From: Actinomycetota bacterium
GTDB taxonomy: Bacteria; Actinomycetota; Acidimicrobiia; IMCC26256; PALSA-555
Assembly (NCBI GenBank): GCA_016870595.1
Contig: VGBI01000011.1
Location: 1 to 42,358 of the forward strand
Direction: 5' to 3'
DNA length: 42,358 bases
A model generated the notes under the pieces. That model did no database searches and had not been told where the DNA came from. It saw only the letters and a program-made list of their open reading frames with translations. Made by a program: the position numbers and the translations under genes. Each line of letters opens with the position of its first letter. Position 1 is the stretch's first letter. Of the stretch, positions 14,761 through 22,679 are shown piece after piece.

Positions 14761-15552
14761 TCAGTCGTCGTCCCCGTCGCCCGCGCGGCCCCGCTTCCAG
14801 TAGCCGCGGACCGTCGCCCGGGCCCGGGGGAACCCCCGCTCGGTGAACAGGTGCACCCGGATGCGCTGCACCGACGCGGCCTCACCCGCCACCCACACCC
14901 GCTCGTCGTCGGCGAGGTCGAGCGCGGCGATCGCAGCAGCGAGGCGCGATCCCGGGTCGGTGGGGTCGTCGAGGTCGTGCCACGTGACCTTGGCGCGGGG
15001 ATGGGCCGGGAGGGCGATCCGGCCCCCGGCCGCGGCGACCTCCACGTGCACGCGTACCGGGATCGAGGCCGGGACGACTTCGAGCAGCTGGCCGATCGCT
15101 GGGAGCGCGCTCTCGTCGCCGGCGAGCACGTACCCGCGGGCGTCGGGATCGACCGCGTGCCCGCGGCCCGGTCCCGAGACCGCGCAGGGTGCCCCGGCCG
15201 TCGCGGCATCGACCCAGGCCGACGCGGCGCCGCGGCCGTGTCGGACCACGGCGAGGTCCAGCGTGCCCCGTTCGGCGTCGCCGGTGAGCGGGGTGAAGGT
15301 CCGCAGCACCGGCCGGGAGCCGTCGGGGCGCAGGAACTCGTTCCCGGTCCAGTCGGGCAGCACCAGCCCGGGGTCGCCCGGCGACGGCAGGAGCAGCCGC
15401 ACGCTTGCGCCGGGCTCGGCCGCGGGGAATCCGACGAGCCCGGGACCGGTGAGGGTGACCCGGGTCAGGCGGGGGCCGATGGGCGCGGTCCCCGCCACCG
15501 TGACCACCCGGAAGGGCGGCGGCGGCCGGCGCATCCGGGCGACGCCGGTCAC
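14761..15552 (-). CDS. Siderophore-interacting protein (FAD-dependent ferric-siderophore reductase)
   Basis: This 263-residue cytosolic flavoprotein of the SIP (ViuB/YqjH) family releases iron from imported ferric siderophores by NAD(P)H-dependent reduction. Visible are the beta-barrel FAD domain with the FAD-binding RTFTPL (84-89, Phe where Tyr is usual), GDESALPAIGQLLE (145-158) leading the NAD-binding domain, VWVAGEAASVQRIR, and the diagnostic C-terminal GYWKRGR. The GTG at 15552 overlaps the stop of the upstream MFS gene (GTGA), so the two are translationally coupled. That pairing suggests a siderophore-transport role for both. Confidence 0.9.
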   Translation of the reverse strand: MTGVARMRRPPPPFRVVTVAGTAPIGPRLTRVTLTGPGLVGFPAAEPGASVRLLLPSPGDPGLVLPDWTGNEFLRPDGSRPVLRTFTPLTGDAERGTLDLAVVRHGRGAASAWVDAATAGAPCAVSGPGRGHAVDPDARGYVLAGDESALPAIGQLLEVVPASIPVRVHVEVAAAGGRIALPAHPRAKVTWHDLDDPTDPGSRLAAAIAALDLADDERVWVAGEAASVQRIRVHLFTERGFPRARATVRGYWKRGRAGDGDDD

Positions 15553-17249
15553 GGGCCGCTCCCGGCGGCGGCCTCCGACCCGACCCCGTCGCCCTCGGCA
15601 TCGGCGTCGCCATCGGCATCGCCCTCGCCCTCGCCTGCCGGGACCACGGGGATGGCCCGCAGGAAGAACAGCGCGAGCAGGCAGCAGAGGCCGAGCACCC
15701 CGAGCCCGGCCCGCAGTCCCGTGATCCGGGCGTCGGCGTTGGTCTCGACGATCGCATCGGCCGCGGCAGGGGGGACGTCGGCGTCCTCGAGGGCCATCCG
15801 CACGTCGTCGTCCGACACGAACGGCACGCCTGCGCTCAGCTCGACCGCGGCCCGGTCGCTCAGGGTCGCGGGCACGTCGGTGCGTGCGCTCAGTCCGCCG
15901 AGGAACGAGGCGGTCAGGGCCGAGATCAGCACCGCGCCGGCGAGCGCGGTGCCGACCGACGAGCCGAGGTTGATCGCGGTGTTCTCCAGCCCGCCGACCT
16001 CGGCGCTGCGGGCCTCCGCCACCGACGACACGGTGACGCTCCCGAGCTGCGAGGCCAACGCCCCGGCCCCGAGCCCCCCGAGCAGCAGGGGCCAGGTCAC
16101 GATCTCGGGCCCGGAGCCGACCTCGAGCAAGGCGATGAGCACGACGATCGCCCCGAACAGCATCAGGAACCCGGTCCGGATCACCGCGCGCGGCGAGGCG
16201 TTCGGGAGCAGTCGCGGGATCCCGACCGCAGCGACGAGCAGCGCGACCGAGAGCGGCAGCAGGCGCACGCCGGTGGCGACGGCGGAGAGGCCGAGGGCCA
16301 CCGACAGGTACAGCGGGATCGCGAAGAACATGCCCATCTGCACGAGGTACTGGAAGAAGAAGGCGACGAGCCCGCTGCGCAGCGGCGCCACCCGCAGCAG
16401 CTCGGGATCGACCAGGGCCGAGCCACCCTGGTCGAGGCGACGCCGTTCCCACCCGGCGAAGGCGAGCAGCACGACCCCACCACCGAGGAACAGCCAGAGC
16501 ACGGGGGACAGCCCGAACCACGCCGGCGCCCCGGGGACGGGCCGGACGACGCCCCAGCTCCCGGAGCGCAGGATGCCGTAGACCACGAGTGTGAGACCAA
16601 GGGCGGAGAGCGCGGTGCCCACCGGGTCGAGCCGGTGCCCCGACTCGACCGGGCTCTCGGCCATGCGGCGCGCGAGGAGGTAGATCACGCCACCGAGCAC
16701 GACCTCGCCCGCGAACACGTACCGCCACGACGCGTACGTGGTGAGGATGCCCCCCACCAACGGCCCGACCGCGATTGCGATCGCGCTGGCCGACGCGACG
16801 AGCCCGTAGGCGCGTCGGCGCTCCACCGGGTCGAAGTTGACGGCGACCAGTCCCACGATCGCGGGGAGGATGAGGGCGGCGCCGAGTCCTTCGAGCACCG
16901 ACCAGCCGAGGATGAGCACGGTCAGGTTGGGGGCCACCGCGGTGACCGCCGACCCCGAGCAGTAGACGATGAGCCCGATCGTGAAGGCGCGCTTGCGGCC
17001 CCAGATGGTCCCCAGCTTGCCGCCGGTGATGGTGAACGCGGCCATGACCAGCGCGTAGAGGGTGATCGCGGTCTGCACGCCGGTCACGGTGGTACCGACG
17101 TCCTCGGCCACGGTGGCGATCGACACGTTGAGCACCGAAGTGTCGAGGGTCATCAGGAACTGGGCGGCCATGAGGCTGGCCAGGACGACCCCGGCCGCGG
17201 CCGCCCGGGAGCCCGGCGGGCCCGGCGGGGTGGGCGTGGTGGCGGTCAC
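15549..17249 (-). CDS. MFS transporter, DHA2 (EmrB/QacA) type
   Basis: This is a 566-residue inner-membrane proton antiporter with about 14 helices. It begins with TM1 FLMTLDTSVLNVSIATVAED (the family's D-x-x-I/V-x-N-x-A/S motif). Motif A follows (GGKLGTIWGRKRAF), then the antiporter motif C region (AIAIAVGPLVGGIL). The last about 30 residues are an acidic Gly/Glu/Asp/Ala tail (EGEGDADGDADAEGDG), which is unusual. DHA2 members export drugs or metabolites, and some export siderophores. The coupled SIP gene makes siderophore or iron handling plausible. GTG 17249 is supported by TACGAT six bases upstream; there is no ribosome site. Confidence 0.9.
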   Translation of the reverse strand: MTATTPTPPGPPGSRAAAAGVVLASLMAAQFLMTLDTSVLNVSIATVAEDVGTTVTGVQTAITLYALVMAAFTITGGKLGTIWGRKRAFTIGLIVYCSGSAVTAVAPNLTVLILGWSVLEGLGAALILPAIVGLVAVNFDPVERRRAYGLVASASAIAIAVGPLVGGILTTYASWRYVFAGEVVLGGVIYLLARRMAESPVESGHRLDPVGTALSALGLTLVVYGILRSGSWGVVRPVPGAPAWFGLSPVLWLFLGGGVVLLAFAGWERRRLDQGGSALVDPELLRVAPLRSGLVAFFFQYLVQMGMFFAIPLYLSVALGLSAVATGVRLLPLSVALLVAAVGIPRLLPNASPRAVIRTGFLMLFGAIVVLIALLEVGSGPEIVTWPLLLGGLGAGALASQLGSVTVSSVAEARSAEVGGLENTAINLGSSVGTALAGAVLISALTASFLGGLSARTDVPATLSDRAAVELSAGVPFVSDDDVRMALEDADVPPAAADAIVETNADARITGLRAGLGVLGLCCLLALFFLRAIPVVPAGEGEGDADGDADAEGDGVGSEAAAGSGP

Positions 17250-17255
17250 CCGCGC

Positions 17256-17261
17256 ATCGTA
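17256..17261 (-). promoter_or_regulatory. Leaderless -10 TACGAT of the MFS-SIP operon
   Basis: Read on the minus strand, TACGAT is followed by six bases and GTG 17249. The divergent monooxygenase starts 48 bp away and uses a conventional ribosome site. Confidence 0.55.
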
Positions 17262-17296
17262 GGGTGCAGTCGGACCGAGCGACCGGGGGGAGGACC

Positions 17297-18748
17297 ATGA
17301 CCGGAGTGCAGCACCACCGGGTGGGGATCATCGGTGCGGGTGCGGGCGGGATCGCGGCCGGGGTCCGGCTCCGCGAGGCGGGCGTCGAGGACTTCGTGGT
17401 CCTGGAGAAGGCCGGTGGCGTCGGGGGGACATGGTTCCACAACCGCTATCCGGGCCTGCAGTGCGACATCGCGTCGCACCTCTACTCCTTCTCGTTCGAG
17501 CCGATCTGGCCGTGGAGCCGCCCGTACGGCGACGGGCCCGAGATCCGCGCCTACCTCGAGCACGTGGTCGACCAGTACGGGCTCGCGCCCCACATCCGGT
17601 TCGGGACTGCGGTGACCGGCGCCGCCTGGGACGACGCCGCGCGGGTGTGGCGGGTCACCACCGCCGGGGGCGAGGAGTTCGCTTTCCGCGCCCTGATCGC
17701 CGGCCTCGGCATGTTCAACGAGCTCAACTGGCCCGACATCCCCGGGCGCGACGAGTTCACCGGCCACGCCTTCCATTCCGCCCGGTGGGACTGGGACCAC
17801 CCGCTCGCAGGGAAGCGGGTGGGGGTGATCGGCAGCGCCGCCAGCGCAGTGCAGTTCGTGCCCGAGATCGCCGAGGAGGTCGCGCGGCTCCACCTGTTCC
17901 AGCGCGCCGCGAACTGGGTGCTGCCCAAGATCGACACGCCGTACACCGACGAGGAGCGCGAGCACCTCTGGGCCAACCCCGACGAGGTCCTGGCCCGCCG
18001 GCAGCAGATCTTCGATCAGGTCGACCCGCGCATCACCTTCCAGGACCCCGAGGCGGTCGCGATGCAGACCCGCATCGGTCTGCAGGCGCTCGAGGTGGTC
18101 GAGGACCCCGAGGTTCGGCGCAAGCTCACTCCCTCGGTCCCCTACGGATGCCAGCGCCCGCTGGTGTCGAACCGCTACTACCCGACCTTCAACCGTCCCG
18201 ACGTGGAGCTGGTGACCGATGCGATCGAGCGCATCACCCCCATGGGCATCCGCACCGTCGACGGGACCGAGCGCACCTGCGACACCATCGTGTTCGCCAC
18301 CGGGTTCCGGACCACGCAGTACCTGTCGGCGATCTCGGTCACCGGGCGCGACGGCCGCCGGCTCAACGACGCCTGGGCCGACGGAGCGCACGCCTACCTC
18401 GGGATGACCACCGCCGGGTTCCCGAACCTGTTCATGCTCTACGGGCCCAACACCAACAACGGGTCGATCATCTACATGCTCGAGGCCCAGGTGGAGTACG
18501 TCGTGCGCCACCTGCGCTGGATGGACGACGCCGGTCTGGCCTGGATCGACGTCGTGCCCGAGGTCGAGACGGCCTACAACGACGCCCTCCAGGCCGACAT
18601 GGCCCGGGTGGGGCCGTGGTCGGCCGGGAACTGCCACAACTACTACTGGGCGGGTGGGCGCATCGTCACGCAGTGGCCGCACTCGATGAGCGAGTACCGC
18701 CGCCGGACCGAGGTCGACGACCGCAACGCGTTCGTGTTCGGTTCCTGA
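17297..18748 (+). CDS. Flavin-containing monooxygenase (Baeyer-Villiger type)
   Basis: The product is a 483-residue FAD- and NADPH-dependent monooxygenase that inserts oxygen into ketones or oxidises heteroatoms. The FAD fold is IIGAGAGGIAAG (11-22), followed by GGTWFHNRYPG (43-53). The Baeyer-Villiger fingerprint FxGxxxHxxxW is complete: F154, G156, H160, W164, followed by Asp where Pro is common. The NADPH fold is VGVIGSAASAVQ (175-186). FATGF near residue 340 is also typical. The ATG at 17297 directly follows GGGGGGAGGA, so a longer frame upstream is unnecessary. Substrates may be cyclic ketones from terpenoid or steroid breakdown, which would suit the acyl-CoA enzymes nearby, but this is inference. 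Confidence 0.93.
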   Translation: MTGVQHHRVGIIGAGAGGIAAGVRLREAGVEDFVVLEKAGGVGGTWFHNRYPGLQCDIASHLYSFSFEPIWPWSRPYGDGPEIRAYLEHVVDQYGLAPHIRFGTAVTGAAWDDAARVWRVTTAGGEEFAFRALIAGLGMFNELNWPDIPGRDEFTGHAFHSARWDWDHPLAGKRVGVIGSAASAVQFVPEIAEEVARLHLFQRAANWVLPKIDTPYTDEEREHLWANPDEVLARRQQIFDQVDPRITFQDPEAVAMQTRIGLQALEVVEDPEVRRKLTPSVPYGCQRPLVSNRYYPTFNRPDVELVTDAIERITPMGIRTVDGTERTCDTIVFATGFRTTQYLSAISVTGRDGRRLNDAWADGAHAYLGMTTAGFPNLFMLYGPNTNNGSIIYMLEAQVEYVVRHLRWMDDAGLAWIDVVPEVETAYNDALQADMARVGPWSAGNCHNYYWAGGRIVTQWPHSMSEYRRRTEVDDRNAFVFGS

Positions 18749-18796
18749 TCAGGGAGCGACCGACCGGGTCGCCGAGCCATTGCGTCGATCGACGGG

Positions 18797-19072
18797 CTAA
18801 CGGGTTCGGTAGACATCCAATCGATGGTCGATACGGAGAACGTCGATGAACCTCTGGTCGACGTCGATCTCGCAGACGACACGGTAGGCACCGCGTCGGG
18901 CAGACCAGAGGCCGGCGAGATCACGCTGGAGCGGGTGCCCAACCCGCTGAGGGTTCTCGCTCAGGGGGCCGACCAGGAACTCGACGACTGCAGCGGCGAT
19001 GCGTTCCGGAAGTCGCGCAAGCTGCCGTTCCGCGGATGTCGCAACTCGCAGGGTCCACGGCTCGTCGTTCAC
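18797..19072 (-). CDS. RelE/ParE-family toxin
   Basis: This 91-residue protein has the RelE/ParE fold: an N-terminal strand (WTLRVATSAERQLARLP), two helices (ERIAAAVVEFLVGPLSENP) and the basic core GLWSARRGAYRVVCEIDVDQ, where the Arg and Tyr residues are typical of mRNA-cleaving RelE toxins. It would cut mRNA at the ribosome when its antitoxin is lost. The GTG at 19072 overlaps the antitoxin stop by four bases (GTGA), so translation is coupled. It converges on the monooxygenase 48 bp away. Confidence 0.88.
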   Translation of the reverse strand: MNDEPWTLRVATSAERQLARLPERIAAAVVEFLVGPLSENPQRVGHPLQRDLAGLWSARRGAYRVVCEIDVDQRFIDVLRIDHRLDVYRTR

Positions 19073-19341
19073 TCGCCCAGGAATCGGGCCCGCAACACAT
19101 CGGCGGAGACGACCCGCCCAGCGCGGACCTCGAGCCGGGCCGCTTCGATCTCGGCCACCGCCGAGGGGTCCGACAGGAGCACCAGCGTGTCCTCGAGGGC
19201 CTCCAGCTCCTGCGCGCTCATCAGCACCGCTGCGGGCCTGCCGTTGCGGGTGACGGTGATCCGCTCGTGCTGCTGCTCGACCCGATCGACCATCTCGGAG
19301 AACTTGGCCTTGACCTCTGCCAGCGGGAGCACGTCCGTCAT
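19069..19341 (-). CDS. Phd/YefM-family antitoxin
   Basis: This 90-residue protein begins with the Phd/YefM DNA-binding domain (LPLAEVKAKFSEMVDRVEQQ, ITVTRNGRPAAVLMSAQELEAL). It continues into a helical C-terminal part that would wrap the toxin (AEIEAARLEVRAGRVVSADV). It neutralises the RelE-like toxin and normally represses the operon. The ATG at 19341 is chosen because TATGAT lies seven bases upstream with a TTGCGT -35 at 16-bp spacing, giving a leaderless transcript; ATG 19353 would put the start inside that -10. A perfect 10-bp palindrome in the spacer is the likely operator. Confidence 0.88.
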   Translation of the reverse strand: MTDVLPLAEVKAKFSEMVDRVEQQHERITVTRNGRPAAVLMSAQELEALEDTLVLLSDPSAVAEIEAARLEVRAGRVVSADVLRARFLGE

Positions 19342-19348
19342 GACCAGA

Positions 19349-19376
19349 ATCATAGTCAGATCTGATCGGGACGCAA
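19349..19376 (-). promoter_or_regulatory. Promoter and operator palindrome of the toxin-antitoxin operon
   Basis: On the minus strand TTGCGT (19376-19371), 16 bp and TATGAT (19354-19349) form a promoter whose start point falls on ATG 19341. The spacer contains the perfect palindrome TCAGATCTGA (19356-19365). Its position suits autorepression by the antitoxin complex. Confidence 0.6.
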
Positions 19377-19451
19377 GGTCCTGGGTTGCCCGCCCGGCCC
19401 GCCACTCGGTGGACCGGTCCCGGCCGCGGCGCGGGTCCGTCCAGGGCCGGT

Positions 19452-20318
19452 TCAGAGGCCGAGGTTGAAGACCCGGTTGGCGTTCTCGCGCAGGAACTTG
19501 GGCCAGACGCCGTCCCGCAACGGCACGTCGCGCATCTCGGTCATGATCCGGTCCATCGACAGGCCCATGGGGAAGTACCCGGCGTACATGATCTTGTCGG
19601 CGCCGCGGGTGTTCGCGTAGTCGATGATCGCCTTCGGGTAGTACTTCGGGGCGAATGCCGACGTGCAGTAGTAGAGGCCCGGCCACTTCAGCATCAGCTT
19701 GACCGCGAGGTCCTCCCACGGCTCGGCGCCGTGCCGCATGACGATCCGCAGCTCGGGGAAGTCGTAGCAGACCCGGTCGAAGCGCTCGACGTGCTGGCAG
19801 TCCGACGGGAACCGTGGCCCGGCGATGCCCGCGTTGACGATGATCGGGATGTCGAGATCGATGCAGGTCGCGTAGATCGGGTACACCAGTGCCGCATCCA
19901 CGTTGACCTGCGGGAAGCAGCCGGACGGGAAGAACGTGACCGCGGTGAGGTCGTCCTCGGCCTTGGCCGTGCGGATCTTGCGCACGGTCCCCATCACGTC
20001 GTTGGGATCGATCTCGAGCGACGAGAACACGCGTCCGGGGTACCGCTCCTTGGCGGTGCGGGTGTCGGGCCCGAGCCCGAAGAGCCCGGCCTGGATCCCG
20101 TACTCGTCCATCTTGGCGAAGGTCGCCTCGATCGGGTCGGCACCCGCCTCGTTCTCGTCGGGCACCTCCTTGAACATGTACTCGGCCGGGAAGGTGAAGT
20201 CTTCCTTCGTCTGGTCGTCGCGGATGCCCCGCATCAGGTACTCGTAGACCTTCTTCTTGTCGCGCATCGGAAAGCCGATCATCAGATCGACGATGCCGAC
20301 GTCCTGGGGCATGGCCAC
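19452..20318 (-). CDS. Amidohydrolase-fold family protein lacking canonical metal ligands
   Basis: The protein has 288 residues and resembles the Amidohydro_2 (ACMSD-like) TIM-barrel family from its overall pattern: DIPIIVNAGIAGPRFPSD, LRIVMRHGAEPWEDLAVKL, the ending FLRENANRVFNLGL. However, the N-terminal metal-binding HxH is replaced by VDLMIGFP, and the late GSDYP-type catalytic Asp is replaced by MYAGYFPMG. The active site must therefore differ from metal hydrolases of this superfamily, or the protein is non-catalytic. GTG 20318 is chosen because GGAGGG lies six bases upstream; ATG 20312 is an alternative. It is divergent from the acyl-CoA dehydrogenase pair. Confidence 0.8.
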   Translation of the reverse strand: MAMPQDVGIVDLMIGFPMRDKKKVYEYLMRGIRDDQTKEDFTFPAEYMFKEVPDENEAGADPIEATFAKMDEYGIQAGLFGLGPDTRTAKERYPGRVFSSLEIDPNDVMGTVRKIRTAKAEDDLTAVTFFPSGCFPQVNVDAALVYPIYATCIDLDIPIIVNAGIAGPRFPSDCQHVERFDRVCYDFPELRIVMRHGAEPWEDLAVKLMLKWPGLYYCTSAFAPKYYPKAIIDYANTRGADKIMYAGYFPMGLSMDRIMTEMRDVPLRDGVWPKFLRENANRVFNLGL

Positions 20319-20426
20319 GGGGATCCCTCCGTCTCGGGTGTGCGCGGCATTCTGCCGGGGGACGCCCGGCCTGCGCACATCTCGGTGGGCCCGACGATCC
20401 CGGGTCCCGGGGGTCCGGCGAGCGAA

Positions 20427-20432
20427 TAGCGT
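20427..20432 (+). promoter_or_regulatory. Leaderless -10 TAGCGT of the acyl-CoA dehydrogenase pair
   Basis: TAGCGT is followed by six bases and ATG 20439. Hexamer and spacing are identical to those before the crotonase at 11113, two genes with related acyl-CoA roles. No ribosome site is present. Confidence 0.55.
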
Positions 20433-20438
20433 GCGGGC

Positions 20439-21479
20439 ATGCGGCTGGAGCCGACCGAGGACGAGCGCACGATCGCCGAGGTGTTCGGCGGCTTCTTCCG
20501 CAACGAGTGCCCGCCTGCGGTGGTGCGGGCCGCCGAGCCGCTGGGGTTCGACATCGGCCTCTGGGCCCGCCTGGTCGGGACCGGCGCCCCCGACATGGGT
20601 CGGGCCGAGGCGGTCGGCGGCGGGGGCGCGGCCCTGACCGACCTCGCCGTGGTCGCCGAGCAGGTCGGGCGCACCGTCGCCCCGGTCCCCTTCGTCGAGC
20701 ACGCCGTGGCCTGCCGCCTGCTGGACCGGCTCGGGGTCTCCCCGCCCGTCGGGGCCACCGAGGTGGCCACCCTCGCGCTCCGCCCGGCCGGCGCCGCCGG
20801 GGATTGGACCCTGGTCCCGGCCGGCGCGGTGGCGGGCACCGTCGTGGGTCTCGTCGGCGACGACCTCGTGTGCGTGCACGGACCGCCGCCCGGGGGCGCC
20901 CCGGCCAACCACGCCGCGATGCCCGTGGCCGACCGGGCCTCCGGTGGCGGCACGGTGCTCGCCTCCGCTGCCGCCGCGCGCGAAGCGTTCGCCGTCGCCC
21001 GGGCCGAGTGGCAGACCCTCACGGCGTCGGCGTGCGTCGGGATCATCACCACCGCGCTCGATCTCGCCATCGCCTACGTGACCGAGCGCCACCAGTTCGA
21101 CCGGCCGATCGGGTCGTTCCAGGCGATCCAGCAGCAGCTCGCCGACCTGCCGATCGTGCTCGAGGGTGCGACGCTGCTCACCGCGAAGGCGGCCTGGGCC
21201 GGTGATCGCCCGGGACGAGGGACGGTCGACGTCGACCGCGCCGACATCACCGACTTCCCCGTCCTTGCGGGCATGGCGTTCCTCCACGCAGCCGAGGCGG
21301 CGGCGCTCGCCACCGACCGGGCGCTGCACGCGCACGGCGGGTACGGCTACTCGGAGGAGTACGACATCCAGCTCCTCTACCGGCGGGCACGCGGCTGGGC
21401 GCTCGTGGCGGGCGATCCGGCCCGGGAGTGTCGTCGCCTCGCCGACGCGATGTTCGGCCCGGTGGAGGAGGTGGCCTGA
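20439..21479 (+). CDS. Acyl-CoA dehydrogenase family protein (first subunit of a pair)
   Basis: The 346-residue product is shorter than the usual 380-400. The N-terminal half is divergent and Ala/Gly-rich. The C-terminal flavin domain is clear: AIAYVTERHQFDRPIGSFQA, then ALHAHGGYGYSEEYDIQLLY and RRARGWALVAG. A standard domain-2 signature such as GxxEPxxGSD is missing, so FAD or substrate binding may rely on its partner. It is separated by one base from a second, full-length dehydrogenase, like the heteromeric acyl-CoA dehydrogenases of actinobacterial steroid side-chain breakdown. Electrons would pass to an ETF such as the fused one at 11994. Leaderless start at 20439. Confidence 0.87.
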   Translation: MRLEPTEDERTIAEVFGGFFRNECPPAVVRAAEPLGFDIGLWARLVGTGAPDMGRAEAVGGGGAALTDLAVVAEQVGRTVAPVPFVEHAVACRLLDRLGVSPPVGATEVATLALRPAGAAGDWTLVPAGAVAGTVVGLVGDDLVCVHGPPPGGAPANHAAMPVADRASGGGTVLASAAAAREAFAVARAEWQTLTASACVGIITTALDLAIAYVTERHQFDRPIGSFQAIQQQLADLPIVLEGATLLTAKAAWAGDRPGRGTVDVDRADITDFPVLAGMAFLHAAEAAALATDRALHAHGGYGYSEEYDIQLLYRRARGWALVAGDPARECRRLADAMFGPVEEVA

Positions 21480-21480
21480 G

Positions 21481-22641
21481 GTGGACTTCTCCTTGACGCC
21501 GGCCCAGGTGGAGTACCGGGAGCGGATCCGCACCCTGATCCGTGAGGTCCACCGCCCCGAGCACACCGAGCGACAGCACCGCACCGGCACCTTCGACAGT
21601 CCCGAGATCAACCGTGCGCTCGCCGCGGGCGGCTTCCTCGAGCGCGCGATCCCGGGCTACGGCGACGGTGACCCGATCGAGCTGTGGATGCTGTTCAACG
21701 AGTTGGAGAAGGCCGCGGTCCCCGCGGACGGGATCGCGATGGCGCTGATGGTCGCGGGGGTGATCGCATACGTCGGTACCGAGGCCCAGAAGGCGGAGTT
21801 CCTGCCCCAGGTGCTGGCCGGTGACACGCTGGTCTCGCTCGGCTACAGCGAGCCCGAGTGCGGCAGCGACGTCGCCTCGGCACAGACCCGCGCGGTGCGC
21901 GACGGCGACGACTGGGTCGTCAACGGCGCCAAGATGTGGACCACGATGGCCCACGTCGCCAAGTGGGTGCTCCTGCTCACACGCACCGACCCCGACGTCC
22001 CCAAGCACCGGGGATTGACGTTCTTCCTCATCCCGCTCGACCTGCCCGGGATCACGATCGATGCCGTCTACACGATGGGCACCGAGCGCACCAACGCGAC
22101 CTTCTACGACGACGTGCGCGTGCCCGACCGCTACCGGGTCGGCGAGGTCGACGGGGGTTGGCGGGTGATGGCGGTCGCGCTCGCGTTCGAGCGTGGGCTC
22201 ATGGGTGGCACGGCTGCCGGGGTCCCGTTGCTGCGCCACTTCCACCACTGGGCCGCGAACGTGCGCGACGACGACGGCCGCCGCCTGGTCGACGACCCCC
22301 TCGTGCGCGAGCGGATGGTGCGGGTCGCCGTCGACAACGAGGTCGCTGCGCTCATGACCCTGCGCACCGCCTACATCGCGGCCACCGGCGGTCTGCCCGG
22401 CCTCGAGGGGTCGATGGTCAAGGTCCACGCGACCGAGGCCTACCAACGGGCGGCCCGGTGGTTCTCCGAGGCGGCCGCCCCGGCCGCGCTGCTGCAGTTC
22501 GACCAGCCCGGAGCCGCGGCCGAGGGCTGGATCGAGTACGACCTGCGCCACTCGCCGGTGACCACGATCTACGGCGGCACCAGTGAGATCAACCGCAACA
22601 ACATCGCCGAGCGCCACCTCGGCCTGCCCAAGGCCCGCTGA
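21481..22641 (+). CDS. Acyl-CoA dehydrogenase (second subunit of a pair)
   Basis: This is a 386-residue full-length acyl-CoA dehydrogenase. The middle domain has SLGYSEPECGSDVASAQT (119-136) and VVNGAKMWTTMAHVAKWVLL, which contact FAD and substrate. The C-terminal domain ends in the FAD-binding TTIYGGTSEINRNNIAERHLG (about 361-381). The GTG at 21481 follows the previous stop by one base, so the pair is translationally coupled and likely forms a heteromer, as FadE pairs do in steroid-degrading actinobacteria. The ATG-less start is supported by the immediate alignment of the N-terminal DFSLTPAQVEYRERIR. The substrate is unknown; a bulky CoA ester is plausible. Confidence 0.92.
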   Translation: MDFSLTPAQVEYRERIRTLIREVHRPEHTERQHRTGTFDSPEINRALAAGGFLERAIPGYGDGDPIELWMLFNELEKAAVPADGIAMALMVAGVIAYVGTEAQKAEFLPQVLAGDTLVSLGYSEPECGSDVASAQTRAVRDGDDWVVNGAKMWTTMAHVAKWVLLLTRTDPDVPKHRGLTFFLIPLDLPGITIDAVYTMGTERTNATFYDDVRVPDRYRVGEVDGGWRVMAVALAFERGLMGGTAAGVPLLRHFHHWAANVRDDDGRRLVDDPLVRERMVRVAVDNEVAALMTLRTAYIAATGGLPGLEGSMVKVHATEAYQRAARWFSEAAAPAALLQFDQPGAAAEGWIEYDLRHSPVTTIYGGTSEINRNNIAERHLGLPKAR

Positions 22642-22679
22642 CCGCCCCGCTGACCGCCGAGCGGGCAGACTTGGGCCTC

